Below are positions 23,925 to 32,547 of a DNA stretch of 49,230 nucleotides, piece by piece. The position numbers were made by a program, and so were the translations under genes. Position 1 is the first letter of the stretch. Every line of letters begins with the position of its first letter. Location of the stretch: contig CANQLJ010000009.1 in the NCBI GenBank assembly GCA_947624685.1, positions 1 through 49,230 of the forward strand. Reading direction: 5' to 3'. This DNA is from Candidatus Gastranaerophilales bacterium (GTDB lineage Bacteria > Cyanobacteriota > Vampirovibrionia > Gastranaerophilales > Gastranaerophilaceae). A model generated the notes under the pieces. The model had not been told where the DNA came from and did no database searches. It saw only the letters and a list, made by a program, of their open reading frames with translations.

Positions 23925-25163
23925 TTATTCATCAAATTTAAGATGATACCCTCCGAGATGATTTTCAACATTATAGACAAATTTATCCGTATCAAAAGCA
24001 TCTTTGTCGATTCCTTTGGAGGTTAAAACCTCAATCAGCGCATCTTTATCTATTTTTACTTTTCCGTTTTCATCCCTTACGTCAACTTCCCTTCCAAAAA
24101 CAAGAGTGTAGCCTTTTTTGGGGTAATACATATAATTTAGCATTAATCTTAGGATGTTTGTGTTTGTTTTGAGAGCTTTTGCGGCACAATTCACATCGTC
24201 AAATTTGTCAAAATCTCCGTTTTTTCTAATGACATAAAAAGACTTATTAACCATTTTTGCAAATGAATCGATTAGTTTTAAATTAACCTCTGTTTCGTTG
24301 TTTTTGTTTCGGCTTTCAACATCTTTTGAATAGACAAATGTCAATCCTTTTGATGAAGCGGAAAGCCCCGAAAGGACATTTGAGATTCTCTGAATTGGTA
24401 TATTGAGGTCTTTTGCCGCTTCTGTTTGGTTTTTATATTTTTTGTATGTTCCGTTTGGAAAAATTGCATAAATACTTTTATCGATTGCTTTTGATATGTC
24501 GTTTATTTTTTTGATGTTTACCGTTTCGTTTCCGTCTTTATCAATAACCTCTATATCTTTTGCAAGAACGAAGGTGTAACCCATATAAGTGTAATTCGGG
24601 GTATTTAACATTTGGGCTGCGACTTTTGGGAAATTTTCGATGTTTAGCGCTTTATCAACATCAGATCGACTGTAGAATTTTTGGTAATTTCCGTATTTGT
24701 CAATTGCATAAAATTCTTCGTTTTCAGTTGACTTCGGGCCTCTTTTATCCTGGTGTTTTTGAATCAATATTTTATTTAATTTATCTTTGTCGATTGTTGT
24801 ATTTCCTTTTTCATCAACCGTTTCGACTTCATCGGCATAAAAAAAGATATAGTCTCCCGAGTATTTGCTTCGCTTGGCAAGAGAGTTTAAGACGCTTGTT
24901 CGATTCAAATTTAATTCTTGTGAAGCTTCTTTTGAGTCTTTATGCTCTTGGATAGCTTGGGTTTTTGTGTTATAGCTGTAAAATTTTCTGTATCTGCTTC
25001 GGGAAGTGAAATTAAGTGCGGTATAATGATTATATGCGCTCCTAGGTGCAATATCAGACATTTTTTTTGCGCTTGCTTCGATTGATACTTTTTTTGGTGC
25101 TTTAGAATAATTTTTAAAGCGCGAGAGAGAAAAGATATTTTGGGATAAAAAAGCTATGTTCAT
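23925..25163 (-). CDS. protein of four NUMOD1-like repeats, no nuclease domain
   Basis: 412 residues. After a basic N-terminal ~60 residues there are four copies of a ~79-residue module, at about 71-135, 150-224, 230-304 and 308-383. Each has the order: aromatic-V/A-I then GxYxKF/Y; an EAAKxLNI-type helix; a second helix with I/VLxxL; a KGYTFVxxxDVE strand; and a DxxGNxxVN linker. This resembles the NUMOD1 helix-turn-helix module found behind homing endonuclease domains, but no GIY-YIG, HNH or LAGLIDADG motif is visible. It may bind DNA or be a surface or host-directed repeat protein. Neighbour genes give no clue. Confidence 0.75.
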   Translation of the reverse strand: MNIAFLSQNIFSLSRFKNYSKAPKKVSIEASAKKMSDIAPRSAYNHYTALNFTSRSRYRKFYSYNTKTQAIQEHKDSKEASQELNLNRTSVLNSLAKRSKYSGDYIFFYADEVETVDEKGNTTIDKDKLNKILIQKHQDKRGPKSTENEEFYAIDKYGNYQKFYSRSDVDKALNIENFPKVAAQMLNTPNYTYMGYTFVLAKDIEVIDKDGNETVNIKKINDISKAIDKSIYAIFPNGTYKKYKNQTEAAKDLNIPIQRISNVLSGLSASSKGLTFVYSKDVESRNKNNETEVNLKLIDSFAKMVNKSFYVIRKNGDFDKFDDVNCAAKALKTNTNILRLMLNYMYYPKKGYTLVFGREVDVRDENGKVKIDKDALIEVLTSKGIDKDAFDTDKFVYNVENHLGGYHLKFDE

Positions 25164-25223
25164 ATTTTTTTAAAACCTAAACAAAAATTAAATTGCGCCA
25201 AAATAAATTATTTATATAAAAAA

Positions 25224-25297
25224 TATGCCCAATGGGACTCGAACCCACAATCTTTGGCTTCGGAGACCAACGCTTTATCCGATTAAGCTATGAGCAT
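25224..25297 (-). tRNA. tRNA-Arg (anticodon CCG)
   Basis: A 74-base cloverleaf on the minus strand. The acceptor stem ATGCTCA pairs with TGGGCAT (one T-G pair) with discriminator A; the D stem is GCTT/AAGC; the anticodon stem TTGGT/GCCAA holds loop CTCCGAA with CCG at the anticodon position; the T stem GTGGG/CCCAT holds loop TTCGAGT. CCA is not encoded. It reads CGG arginine codons. Confidence 0.95.
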
Positions 25298-25387
25298 ATT
25301 TATGTTAATTCTATCAAAAATAATCTTTTAAAACTATCCTTGTTATAGTTGGATTTTTTTCAATTTATCATTAAGTTTATTATTGTT

Positions 25388-26356
25388 ATGTTAAAAAGTT
25401 ATTATGAAATATTAAACGTACCATACTATGCCACAAAAGAAGAAATTAAAGCGCAGTTTAAAAAACTTGTGAAATTATATCACCCCGACATTAATAAATC
25501 TCTTGATTCCGAAATCATCTTTAAACAAATCAATATGGCAGCTCAAGTGCTTTTAGATGATGAAAAAAGAAAAACTTATGATAATTTAAGACAAAAAACG
25601 AAAATCAAAGATTCAAAGATTTATAACTATAAAAATCCGCAATATAAAAATCCAAGCAATAAAACAGATTTTTCAAAGGGCATTTCTCGCGGGTTTTATG
25701 ACTTATTTAAAAAATCACAATCCCAAAAAAAACAGCCCCCAAAACCAAAAAAAGGCGATGATATTTTTGTCACGGTTGAAATTGATTGTTATGAAGCGCT
25801 TTTGGGGACTCAAAGATGCGTTAATATTTCAAAAAACATAATTTGCCCAAAGTGCCTATCCAAAAAATATATAAACGGCGAAAAATGTTCATTTTGCGAT
25901 GGTTTGGGGCAAAAAAGCGAAAATAAAAAGATAACGGTTAAAATTCCTCCAAAAATCACTTCCGGCATGAAATTAAGAATCAAAGGAGAAGGAAAACAAG
26001 GGCAAAACGGGGGCGAAAACGGCAATTTATATGTTAAAGTAATTGTTAAAAAAGAAGAAAAATTTATTGTACGAGATGGAATTGTCTATTATACCGCTTC
26101 AATCAGCCCTATAAGAGCAATTTTGGGCGGGAATGTGACAATTGACACCCTTTGGGGCGAAGCGACAATTAAAATCCCGCCTTTGACAAAAAATAATCAA
26201 AGTTTTAAACTAATTGATATAGGTTTAAAAGATGATAAAACCTTAAAAAACGGAGAAATGATTGTTAAAGTGTCTATTGAAATCCCTGAATCCATAACAA
26301 AAGAAGAACAAAATTTATATCGCGAATTAGAAAAAATCAGCTTAAAAAAAATATGA
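25388..26356 (+). CDS. DnaJ-family co-chaperone with a single reduced zinc centre
   Basis: 322 residues from the ATG at 25388, chosen because the J-domain starts there (MLKSYYEILNV); an in-frame ATG at 25349 adds a hydrophobic 13-residue extension. The J-domain has the HPD motif in LYHPDINK, needed to stimulate DnaK. A linker leads to a cysteine region with only two CxxC pairs (CPKC and, ten residues later, CSFCDGLG) instead of the four CxxCxGxG of DnaJ. Two substrate-binding C-terminal domains follow. It overlaps queE by four bases. Intermediate between DnaJ and CbpA in design. Confidence 0.9.
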   Translation: MLKSYYEILNVPYYATKEEIKAQFKKLVKLYHPDINKSLDSEIIFKQINMAAQVLLDDEKRKTYDNLRQKTKIKDSKIYNYKNPQYKNPSNKTDFSKGISRGFYDLFKKSQSQKKQPPKPKKGDDIFVTVEIDCYEALLGTQRCVNISKNIICPKCLSKKYINGEKCSFCDGLGQKSENKKITVKIPPKITSGMKLRIKGEGKQGQNGGENGNLYVKVIVKKEEKFIVRDGIVYYTASISPIRAILGGNVTIDTLWGEATIKIPPLTKNNQSFKLIDIGLKDDKTLKNGEMIVKVSIEIPESITKEEQNLYRELEKISLKKI

Positions 26357-27045
26357 ATGAATCGGCTAAAATAATAAACAAAAATATAAAAAGCGTTTTA
26401 ATTAAAGAAATCTTTTCTTCAATTCAAGGAGAAGGGCTTGAAACGGGAAAAAAACATATTTTTGTAAGATTTACCAAATGCAATCTAAATTGCGCCTATT
26501 GTGATACTGATTTTAAAAGTGGCGCTAAAACTTATGATATTAAAAAATTATATAAAGAATTAGCAAAATTTGATTGCGACACAATAAGCCTAACAGGGGG
26601 CGAACCGTTAATTGAATGGGAGTTTTTAAAAGAATTTTTAAAAACTTATAAACAAAAATTAAATAAAAAAATATATCTTGAAACAAACGGCACAATGCCT
26701 GAACAATTAAAAAAAATTATAAGATATGTTGATACTGTTGCAATGGATATAAAAATAGAAAGTGCCGCGGGGCAAAAAAATAATTTTAAGCAAAATCTGG
26801 AATTTTTAAAGATTGCAAGCTTGAAAGACGCTTTTATAAAAGTTGTTTTTGATAAAAACATTAAACAAAAAGAAATTAATGAAATTTTAAAAATTGCTTC
26901 AATTTATAATACAAAAATCATTCTTCAGCCCAAAATGCCAATGGAACCTGATATTGATTTAATTAAGATATATGATAAATTTTATAAAAAATATAAAAAT
27001 GTTTATTTAATTGCTCAAAATCACAAATTTTTAAATTTAGCGTGA
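26353..27045 (+). CDS. queE: 7-carboxy-7-deazaguanine synthase (radical SAM)
   Basis: 230 residues. Converts 6-carboxytetrahydropterin to 7-carboxy-7-deazaguanine on the way to queuosine in tRNA. Visible motifs: FSSIQGEGLETGKKHIFVRF, the cluster motif CNLNCAYC (CxxxCxxC), LTGGEPL and YLETNGT. No other queuosine gene is adjacent. The start overlaps the stop of the dnaJ-like gene (ATGA), so the two are coupled. Confidence 0.93.
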   Translation: MNESAKIINKNIKSVLIKEIFSSIQGEGLETGKKHIFVRFTKCNLNCAYCDTDFKSGAKTYDIKKLYKELAKFDCDTISLTGGEPLIEWEFLKEFLKTYKQKLNKKIYLETNGTMPEQLKKIIRYVDTVAMDIKIESAAGQKNNFKQNLEFLKIASLKDAFIKVVFDKNIKQKEINEILKIASIYNTKIILQPKMPMEPDIDLIKIYDKFYKKYKNVYLIAQNHKFLNLA

Positions 27046-27072
27046 AAAAATTTTTATGTCATAATTAAAACT

Positions 27073-28494
27073 ATGGCAGATAATTTTAATAAAACAAATA
27101 AAAAATTTTTTTCTTCCCGTGCTCCTCTGGTTGAAGCTATGGAAAATTATAAAAAAAGCCCGATGATTGGTTTTCATATCCCGGGACACACAAGAGGGCT
27201 TGGGATTAACCCGAGGTTTGTAAATCTTGTGGGGCAAGATGTTTTAAAAATAGATACAACGGATGAATTTGATAATTTAGGAACACTTCACCCAAGCTCA
27301 GGCGCTATTAAGGAAGCGCAAGAAATTGCCGCAAAAACATATAACGCCAAAAAAACATTTTTTGTAACATCAGGTTCAACTATAGCTAATCTTGCTCTTG
27401 CCTTTGGTTTAACAAATCCCAATGACGAAGTGTTGATTGCTCGAAACTGCCACCGCTCTGTTTTAACGGGGCTAATTATATCAGGCGCTAAGGTCAATTG
27501 GGTAATTCCTAAAAAATTAAACAATTGGTCAATATTTGGAAATATTGAAGTAGAAGATATTGAAGAAAAATTAAGATACAACAGAAACATAAAACTTTTG
27601 TGGCTCACAAACCCGACTTATGAAGGAGTGGTATCTGATATTGAAAAAATCAGCGAAGTTTGCAAAAAATATAAAGTTAATTTAATAGTGGATGAGGCGC
27701 ACGGGTCTTTATGGAATTATAACGACAATTTGCCTAAATCCGCGCTTTTTTATGGGGCGGATGCTGTAATCCATTCCATTCATAAAACCGCAGGAGCAAT
27801 GACCCAAGCTTCGATGCTTCATTTAGGCAAAAACTCTAATTTTGATGAGATTAAAGTTGCCCATGCGCTCAAGCTTCTTCATACCACAAGCCCGAGCTTA
27901 TTGCTTCTAGCGAGCTTAGATGCCGCAAGAGCGAATCTATCGAGTGAATCGGGGCAAAAGATGCTCCAAAATGCTATTGATAACGCTCTTTATTTTAGAA
28001 AAGAAGCAAAAAATATAGAAAACCTCTCTGTTTTAGAAAAAGGCGTCAATATTGATATTACAAAAATATTTATCAAAATGAAGCACCTTGGCGGTGTTCA
28101 ATTGGAATATATTTTAGAACATGAATTTAATATAGAAGTTGAATCGGCAAGCGATGAAGGGGTTTTGATTTTATCAAATTTGGGCAACACTAAAGATGAG
28201 TTTGATTATTTAATTAATAGTCTTAAAAAAATCTCGGATATGAAATTTGATAAAATCGAAAAAAAGGTTAAAATTATGCCCCTTGTTGATCCTGAGATTG
28301 TGATGAACCTTAGAGAAGCATATTTTGCCCCAAAAGAATCGGTAAATAAGGTTGACGCCATAGGAAGAATATCATCCGAAGTCATTGCGCTTTGTCCTCC
28401 GGGGATTTCGATACTATTGCCTGGGGAAATAATCAAAAAAGAACACATTCCATATTTATTCAATTATGAAAAAATTGAAGTTATAAAAGAATAG
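27073..28494 (+). CDS. Orn/Lys/Arg decarboxylase family (PLP-dependent, fold type I)
   Basis: 473 residues, the length of the short Bacillus SpeA/YaaO-type enzymes rather than the ~750-residue enterobacterial ones. Seen: MIGFHIPGHTRG near the N-terminus, VTSGSTIANLALAFGL, the PLP-contact aspartate in LIVDEAHGSLW, and the Schiff-base lysine K238 in SIHKTAGAMTQ. The C-terminal domain ends with CPPGISILLPGE. It probably decarboxylates arginine, lysine or ornithine to a polyamine; sequence alone does not tell which. There is no Shine-Dalgarno, and a CATAAT box lies seven bases before the ATG. Confidence 0.93.
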   Translation: MADNFNKTNKKFFSSRAPLVEAMENYKKSPMIGFHIPGHTRGLGINPRFVNLVGQDVLKIDTTDEFDNLGTLHPSSGAIKEAQEIAAKTYNAKKTFFVTSGSTIANLALAFGLTNPNDEVLIARNCHRSVLTGLIISGAKVNWVIPKKLNNWSIFGNIEVEDIEEKLRYNRNIKLLWLTNPTYEGVVSDIEKISEVCKKYKVNLIVDEAHGSLWNYNDNLPKSALFYGADAVIHSIHKTAGAMTQASMLHLGKNSNFDEIKVAHALKLLHTTSPSLLLLASLDAARANLSSESGQKMLQNAIDNALYFRKEAKNIENLSVLEKGVNIDITKIFIKMKHLGGVQLEYILEHEFNIEVESASDEGVLILSNLGNTKDEFDYLINSLKKISDMKFDKIEKKVKIMPLVDPEIVMNLREAYFAPKESVNKVDAIGRISSEVIALCPPGISILLPGEIIKKEHIPYLFNYEKIEVIKE

Positions 28495-28520
28495 TTTTTT
28501 TAAGGGACAGCTGCCATAAT

Positions 28521-28688
28521 TTAGAGCTTTTCGGGGTGATTGGAATTAGATAAAACTATTTCATAATATTCGTTTTTGTTAAAATTTATACCCCAGTTTT
28601 TAGTGTTTAAGGTTTTATATTTCAGCTTCTTCTTTTTCTTGTTTTTTCCCGGGGCTTTAGATATGTTATCAGGGTTATTTTCTTCCAT
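28521..28688 (-). CDS. small basic hypothetical protein (55 aa)
   Basis: A 55-codon frame that starts three bases after the stop of the exported-protein gene at 28692, on the same strand, which suggests translational coupling. The peptide has an acidic start, a lysine run (GKNKKKKKLKYKTL) and a NWGINFNKNEYYEIVL segment with a believable strand-like pattern. There is no good ribosome site of its own. No family recognised. Confidence 0.4.
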   Translation of the reverse strand: MEENNPDNISKAPGKNKKKKKLKYKTLNTKNWGINFNKNEYYEIVLSNSNHPEKL

Positions 28689-28691
28689 AAA

Positions 28692-30653
28692 TTACAATAA
28701 AACTTCCATATTCATTGATGATTTTGTGACTTTTACAAGCATTTTAACATCGGACACTTTTACGATGAAATTAGCATTTTTGCCGTCTTTTTCGCTTAGG
28801 CGGTATTTAATATCATAGTTTTCAAGTTTTGGCTGTTTAAAGTTATAGAGCGCAAAAACATCATCAAAAATATAGCCCATTAAATTAATGTTATTATTAT
28901 ATGCTATTGTCATAAACCCGCGCTTTGGTGCTATTTCGATGTTTGAGAGGACAACGGGTTCGCTTTTGTCAATTATCGCCGTTGCATTTTTTTGAACTTG
29001 GGGTTTTTGACTATTTTCAGCTATATCTTGTTTTGTGTCTTGAAGTGAAACGGAATCTTTTGCGGCGTTTTGAAATTCGTCTTGTTCAATTTCAATAAAG
29101 CTGTCGGCTTTAAGGATTTTTTGGATTATATCGTAGTCGCCGTCGTTTTTGTTCGGGTCAATTTTTTGATAGTGTTCGACTTGGGCTCTTTTATAATTAT
29201 CTTTTAAGTCCGGTTCATAGCTTGAAAGTTCATAATTTCTTGAATTTTTGGATGTTAAAGGAGTGCAAAAGCCCGTTTGTTTGATATTTTTATCAAAAAC
29301 AAAATATTGCGCGTCGTTTTTGGCTTTTTGTTTCGCGGTGACGGGTTTTCGTTGTCTTGAATCGTTTTGATAATCTTCATTTTCAAGCTCGGCTCTCGAT
29401 TTAATTTTGGCCGTATTAAGCGGTTTTTTGTTAAGTGATTTTAGAATTATAAGCCCGGATATAAGCGCACATAGCGCAAATACCATAATATAGAATAATG
29501 TGCTTAATTTAATATTATATTTTGCAAGCTTGTTTACCATTTTATTTTTTAAAGCTATCAAAGATAAAATGGCGCTGTTTTCTTCTCTAATATTGTTTGA
29601 TAAAACATCATTTTGTTCGTTTGTTATGTTTTCATTTTCTGTAGAATTTTGGGAATTTTCCCTATCTTCAACATTTTGCGAATTTTCTAAGTTTTCTAAA
29701 TTTTCTAAATTGGCACTGTCATCTTCAAAAACTTCATCGTTTATTTGATGTCCGTTTTCAATTCCATTTTCCCCATTTTCCCCATTTTCCCCATTCTCGA
29801 TATTATTGAGCAATTTTTGTGTCTCAAGCGCTTTTTTATCCTTTGCCGCTTGGACTTCTTTTGCTATAATATCTTCAAATTTTTCTTGTCTTTGTTTTGG
29901 GGTTGCTGTCGGAGCTGCTTTTGGTGCGGTTTTTGAAACAGATGGGGGAATTACTTTTGAAGTTGCCTTCGTTGTAGTTTTCGTTGCGGCTTTCGTTGCA
30001 GCTTTCGCTGCAGTTTTAGATTGGGTAACGGGAACAGCAACCGCCGAAGCGATTTTTTCTTTAAGATTTAAGCCTTGTTTTTGCGGTTGAAAATTTGAAT
30101 TTTTTTTTTCGACAGTATTATTTTTAGATGCACTTTTAGAAGTGCTTTGAGCCGACGGCATTGGAGCTAATGCGCCTTGAGGCGTTTGAGAAGCTTGGAT
30201 GGGATTAGATGCTGCGACTTTTGCGGCCGTTTGAGGAGGGTTTTTTGAAACCATATTTTTCATATTGACGCTAAAATTAATCGGGCGCGTGGTGTTGATG
30301 TTGATTTTTGTGTAGCCGTTATTTGTGTTTTGTCCGGCATAAGGATATAAATCAACCGAAATGTTTCTAATATCCGCTCCGTTTAAAGTTGTTTTAGAGG
30401 CATTGTTTTTTGTTTCGGGAAGAAGGATATAATAGTTTAAATCGCTTTTTTTAATTGCTTTAATGGGAGAGGGAAACTTGTTTTGAGTGTATAAATCAAT
30501 GTTATAGCTATCAAGAGAGGTTTTTGACAATTCTATTTTAATTAATGAATTCTTAAATTCCTCATCAAGCGCTGACGCAGTTGTCCCTATAAAAACCATA
30601 CAGCTAAAAACTATAAATACGCTAAGAATAAATTTATTAAAAACTTTATTCAT
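28692..30653 (-). CDS. exported, bitopic membrane protein with long low-complexity linkers
   Basis: 653 residues. An N-terminal signal peptide or anchor (FILSVFIVFSCMVFIGTTASA) is followed by a ~110-residue beta-rich domain that recalls AMIN domains (SYNIDLYTQNKFPSPI, then NINTTRPINFSVNMKN). Next come an Ala/Lys/Thr-rich linker with AATKAATK-type repeats, acidic NGENGENGE and NLENLENLE repeats, and a membrane helix near residues 376-400 (LFYIMVFALCALISGLIIL). A ~240-residue part ends in a conserved-looking domain (GFMTIAYNNNINLMGYIFDD, ending MNMEVLL). It may link a periplasmic domain to a cytoplasmic one. AGGGAT precedes the ATG and a near-consensus promoter lies at 30699-30727. Function unknown. 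Confidence 0.75.
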   Translation of the reverse strand: MNKVFNKFILSVFIVFSCMVFIGTTASALDEEFKNSLIKIELSKTSLDSYNIDLYTQNKFPSPIKAIKKSDLNYYILLPETKNNASKTTLNGADIRNISVDLYPYAGQNTNNGYTKININTTRPINFSVNMKNMVSKNPPQTAAKVAASNPIQASQTPQGALAPMPSAQSTSKSASKNNTVEKKNSNFQPQKQGLNLKEKIASAVAVPVTQSKTAAKAATKAATKTTTKATSKVIPPSVSKTAPKAAPTATPKQRQEKFEDIIAKEVQAAKDKKALETQKLLNNIENGENGENGENGIENGHQINDEVFEDDSANLENLENLENSQNVEDRENSQNSTENENITNEQNDVLSNNIREENSAILSLIALKNKMVNKLAKYNIKLSTLFYIMVFALCALISGLIILKSLNKKPLNTAKIKSRAELENEDYQNDSRQRKPVTAKQKAKNDAQYFVFDKNIKQTGFCTPLTSKNSRNYELSSYEPDLKDNYKRAQVEHYQKIDPNKNDGDYDIIQKILKADSFIEIEQDEFQNAAKDSVSLQDTKQDIAENSQKPQVQKNATAIIDKSEPVVLSNIEIAPKRGFMTIAYNNNINLMGYIFDDVFALYNFKQPKLENYDIKYRLSEKDGKNANFIVKVSDVKMLVKVTKSSMNMEVLL

Positions 30654-30698
30654 TTACTATCCCTTTTGTTTTTTATATTACCTCTAATTTTATTATAT

Positions 30699-30727
30699 AT
30701 TATAATATAAACAAAATATATTGTAAA
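30699..30727 (-). promoter_or_regulatory. near-consensus sigma-70 promoter
   Basis: TTTACA, 17 bases, TATAAT on the minus strand, reading into the exported-protein gene at 30653 with a ~40-base leader. It overlaps the divergent era promoter. Confidence 0.65.
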
Positions 30728-30736
30728 AGTGATAAT
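30708..30736 (+). promoter_or_regulatory. putative era promoter, leaderless arrangement
   Basis: TAAACA, 17 bases, GATAAT; only six bases (CTTTTT) separate the -10 box from the era ATG and no Shine-Dalgarno fits between. Confidence 0.45.
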
Positions 30737-30742
30737 CTTTTT

Positions 30743-31654
30743 ATGAAGGAAAATAAACAAAATACTAATTTTAAATCGGGCGTAATTACCCTGTTAGCCA
30801 GAACCAACGCGGGTAAATCAACTTTATTAAATCAAATATTGGGTCAAAAAATTGCCGTTGCAACGCCATTAGTTCAAACGACAAGAAAAAACCTTAAAGG
30901 TATCTATACCGATTCCAATTCTCAAATAATTATAACCGATACCCCCGGAATCCACAAACCCAAAAATGAGCTTGGAGAGTATCTTTCAACCCAAGCAAAA
31001 GAAGCGATTAATGATGTTGATTTAATTTTATATATGATTGATTGTACAAAAAGTGCCACCAAAGGTGACATTTGGCTTTATGAAAATTATTTGAAAGATA
31101 TAAAAACCCCGATATTGGTTGTTTATAACAAAGTTGATTTAATAAAAGACCTTGAAAAAAGAGAATTAAACATCTTTTCATATAAAAAAATATTTAACCA
31201 AAACTTAGATAGCGTCAAAATCAGCGCTAAAACGGGAAGAAACGTTAAAGACTTAATTGAAAAAATAAAAACTTATCTTAAAGATGATAAAAAATATTTT
31301 GATGATGATACAATAACCGATTCAAACATGAGAGAAATTTCCTCTGAACTTATCCGAGAAGCGATAATCATAAATACTAAAGATGAACTACCGCATCATA
31401 GTACGGTTGTTGTAGAAGAATATCACGAAAAAGAAAATATAGATAAAATAAAAGCAAAAATAATCGTCAATACCGAAAGCCAAAAAGGAATCATAATCGG
31501 CAAAAACGGCGAAATGCTTAAAAAAATCGGAACAAAAGCAAGACTTGAAATAGAAAAAATTACCCAAAAAAAAGTTTACTTAGAATTATTTGTCAAGGTT
31601 CAAAAGAATTGGCTCAACGATAAAAATAAAATTAAAGCTTTGGGTTTTGATTGA
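30743..31654 (+). CDS. era: GTPase Era with altered P-loop
   Basis: 303 residues. Era binds the 3' end of 16S rRNA and GTP during 30S maturation. G2 to G5 look normal: VQTTRKN (switch I), DTPGIHKPKNELGEYL, NKVD and SAKTGRNV. A C-terminal KH domain with GIIIGKNGEMLKKIG follows. The P-loop is ARTNAGKST (residues 19-27), whereas Era usually has GRPNVGKST; the first invariant glycine of the Walker A motif is alanine. The frame is open and all other regions are intact, so this is not a pseudogene. See the promoter entry for the possible leaderless start. Confidence 0.95.
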   Translation: MKENKQNTNFKSGVITLLARTNAGKSTLLNQILGQKIAVATPLVQTTRKNLKGIYTDSNSQIIITDTPGIHKPKNELGEYLSTQAKEAINDVDLILYMIDCTKSATKGDIWLYENYLKDIKTPILVVYNKVDLIKDLEKRELNIFSYKKIFNQNLDSVKISAKTGRNVKDLIEKIKTYLKDDKKYFDDDTITDSNMREISSELIREAIIINTKDELPHHSTVVVEEYHEKENIDKIKAKIIVNTESQKGIIIGKNGEMLKKIGTKARLEIEKITQKKVYLELFVKVQKNWLNDKNKIKALGFD

Positions 31655-31828
31655 TAAGGGTTTTAAACTTATCTCAATCTTTAGATTTAGATAAAAAGAA
31701 CCACATTATTTAGGCTAAATTTCAATCTTGATATTGATGATTGAGTCGCCCCAAAGAAGTATATTTAAAATGTAGATTACATAGAATAGATTAAAAATTA
31801 TAAAAAAATATACTTTTTGGAGGGGTTA

Positions 31829-32542
31829 ATGAGAAGAACCGTAGATTTTAAAAGAAAACAAAAAGTCATTGTAGTAGATGACAAATATGAGCATGCTTCA
31901 GGCGTTCGAGAGCTCGTAAATCTTGAAAACGATTATGAAGTTATAGCAAATGCGGGAAATGCTAATGTCGCTATTTCATTAATTAAAAAATATCAACCCG
32001 ATATTGTTTTAATGGATGTGAACATGCCCGAAATGGACGGTATTAACGCGATAGCTGAAATTCAAAAATTAAACTTAAAAACAAGAGTAATCGTGCTCAC
32101 GGCTTATGACGATGCGGATTTGATTTATCGAGCTATGAAAGTCGGCGCTTGCGGATATGTTTTAAAAACAATGGTCAGCGCTCAATTAATCAAAGCGCTT
32201 GATGAAGTGTCGATGGGAAGAATATATCTTCCGAATGTTCTTTGTTCAAAATTCTTTGAATATTTCCAAGACTTCGAAAGAAACGGTCAAGCGAAAAACA
32301 ATGAGGACGGAGAAGAAAATCTTCTGCATTATTTAACAAACAGAGAAGAAGAAGTGTTATCGCTGCTTTTAGAAGGTGCAACATATAAAGATGTTGCAAG
32401 AGAATTGTTTATCTCTGAAACTACCGTTAAAACTCACGTAAACAACATTTTCCAAAAACTTCAAGTCAAAGAAAAGACACAAGCGGTTTTATATGCAATT
32501 AACAAAGGCTTCAAACCGAAAGCAAAGAAAATTGCCGTATAG
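31829..32542 (+). CDS. NarL/FixJ-family response regulator
   Basis: 237 residues. Receiver domain (VIVVDDKYEH, phospho-aspartate D63 in IVLMDVNMPEMDG, switch threonine in VIVLTAYDD, lysine in YVLKTM) followed by a LuxR-type helix-turn-helix (LTNREEEVLSLLLEGATYKDVARELF, then ETTVKTHVNNIFQKL). It should bind DNA as a phosphorylated dimer. The start is the ATG at 31829 with GGAGGGG upstream; a TTG four codons earlier lies inside that ribosome site. The histidine kinase at 32627 is the likely partner. Flagellar rod genes follow that kinase, so flagellar control is plausible but unproven. Confidence 0.95.
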   Translation: MRRTVDFKRKQKVIVVDDKYEHASGVRELVNLENDYEVIANAGNANVAISLIKKYQPDIVLMDVNMPEMDGINAIAEIQKLNLKTRVIVLTAYDDADLIYRAMKVGACGYVLKTMVSAQLIKALDEVSMGRIYLPNVLCSKFFEYFQDFERNGQAKNNEDGEENLLHYLTNREEEVLSLLLEGATYKDVARELFISETTVKTHVNNIFQKLQVKEKTQAVLYAINKGFKPKAKKIAV

Positions 32543-32547
32543 ATTTA

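Noticed and set aside
23925-25163. Homing endonuclease or mobile intron call for the NUMOD-like protein
   Set aside because: No nuclease catalytic motif is present and no interrupted host gene or intron boundary flanks it; the nearby tRNA is intact.
25224-25297. tRNA-Arg as an integration site for a mobile island
   Set aside because: No integrase, no repeated tRNA 3' end nearby, and neighbouring genes have ordinary composition.
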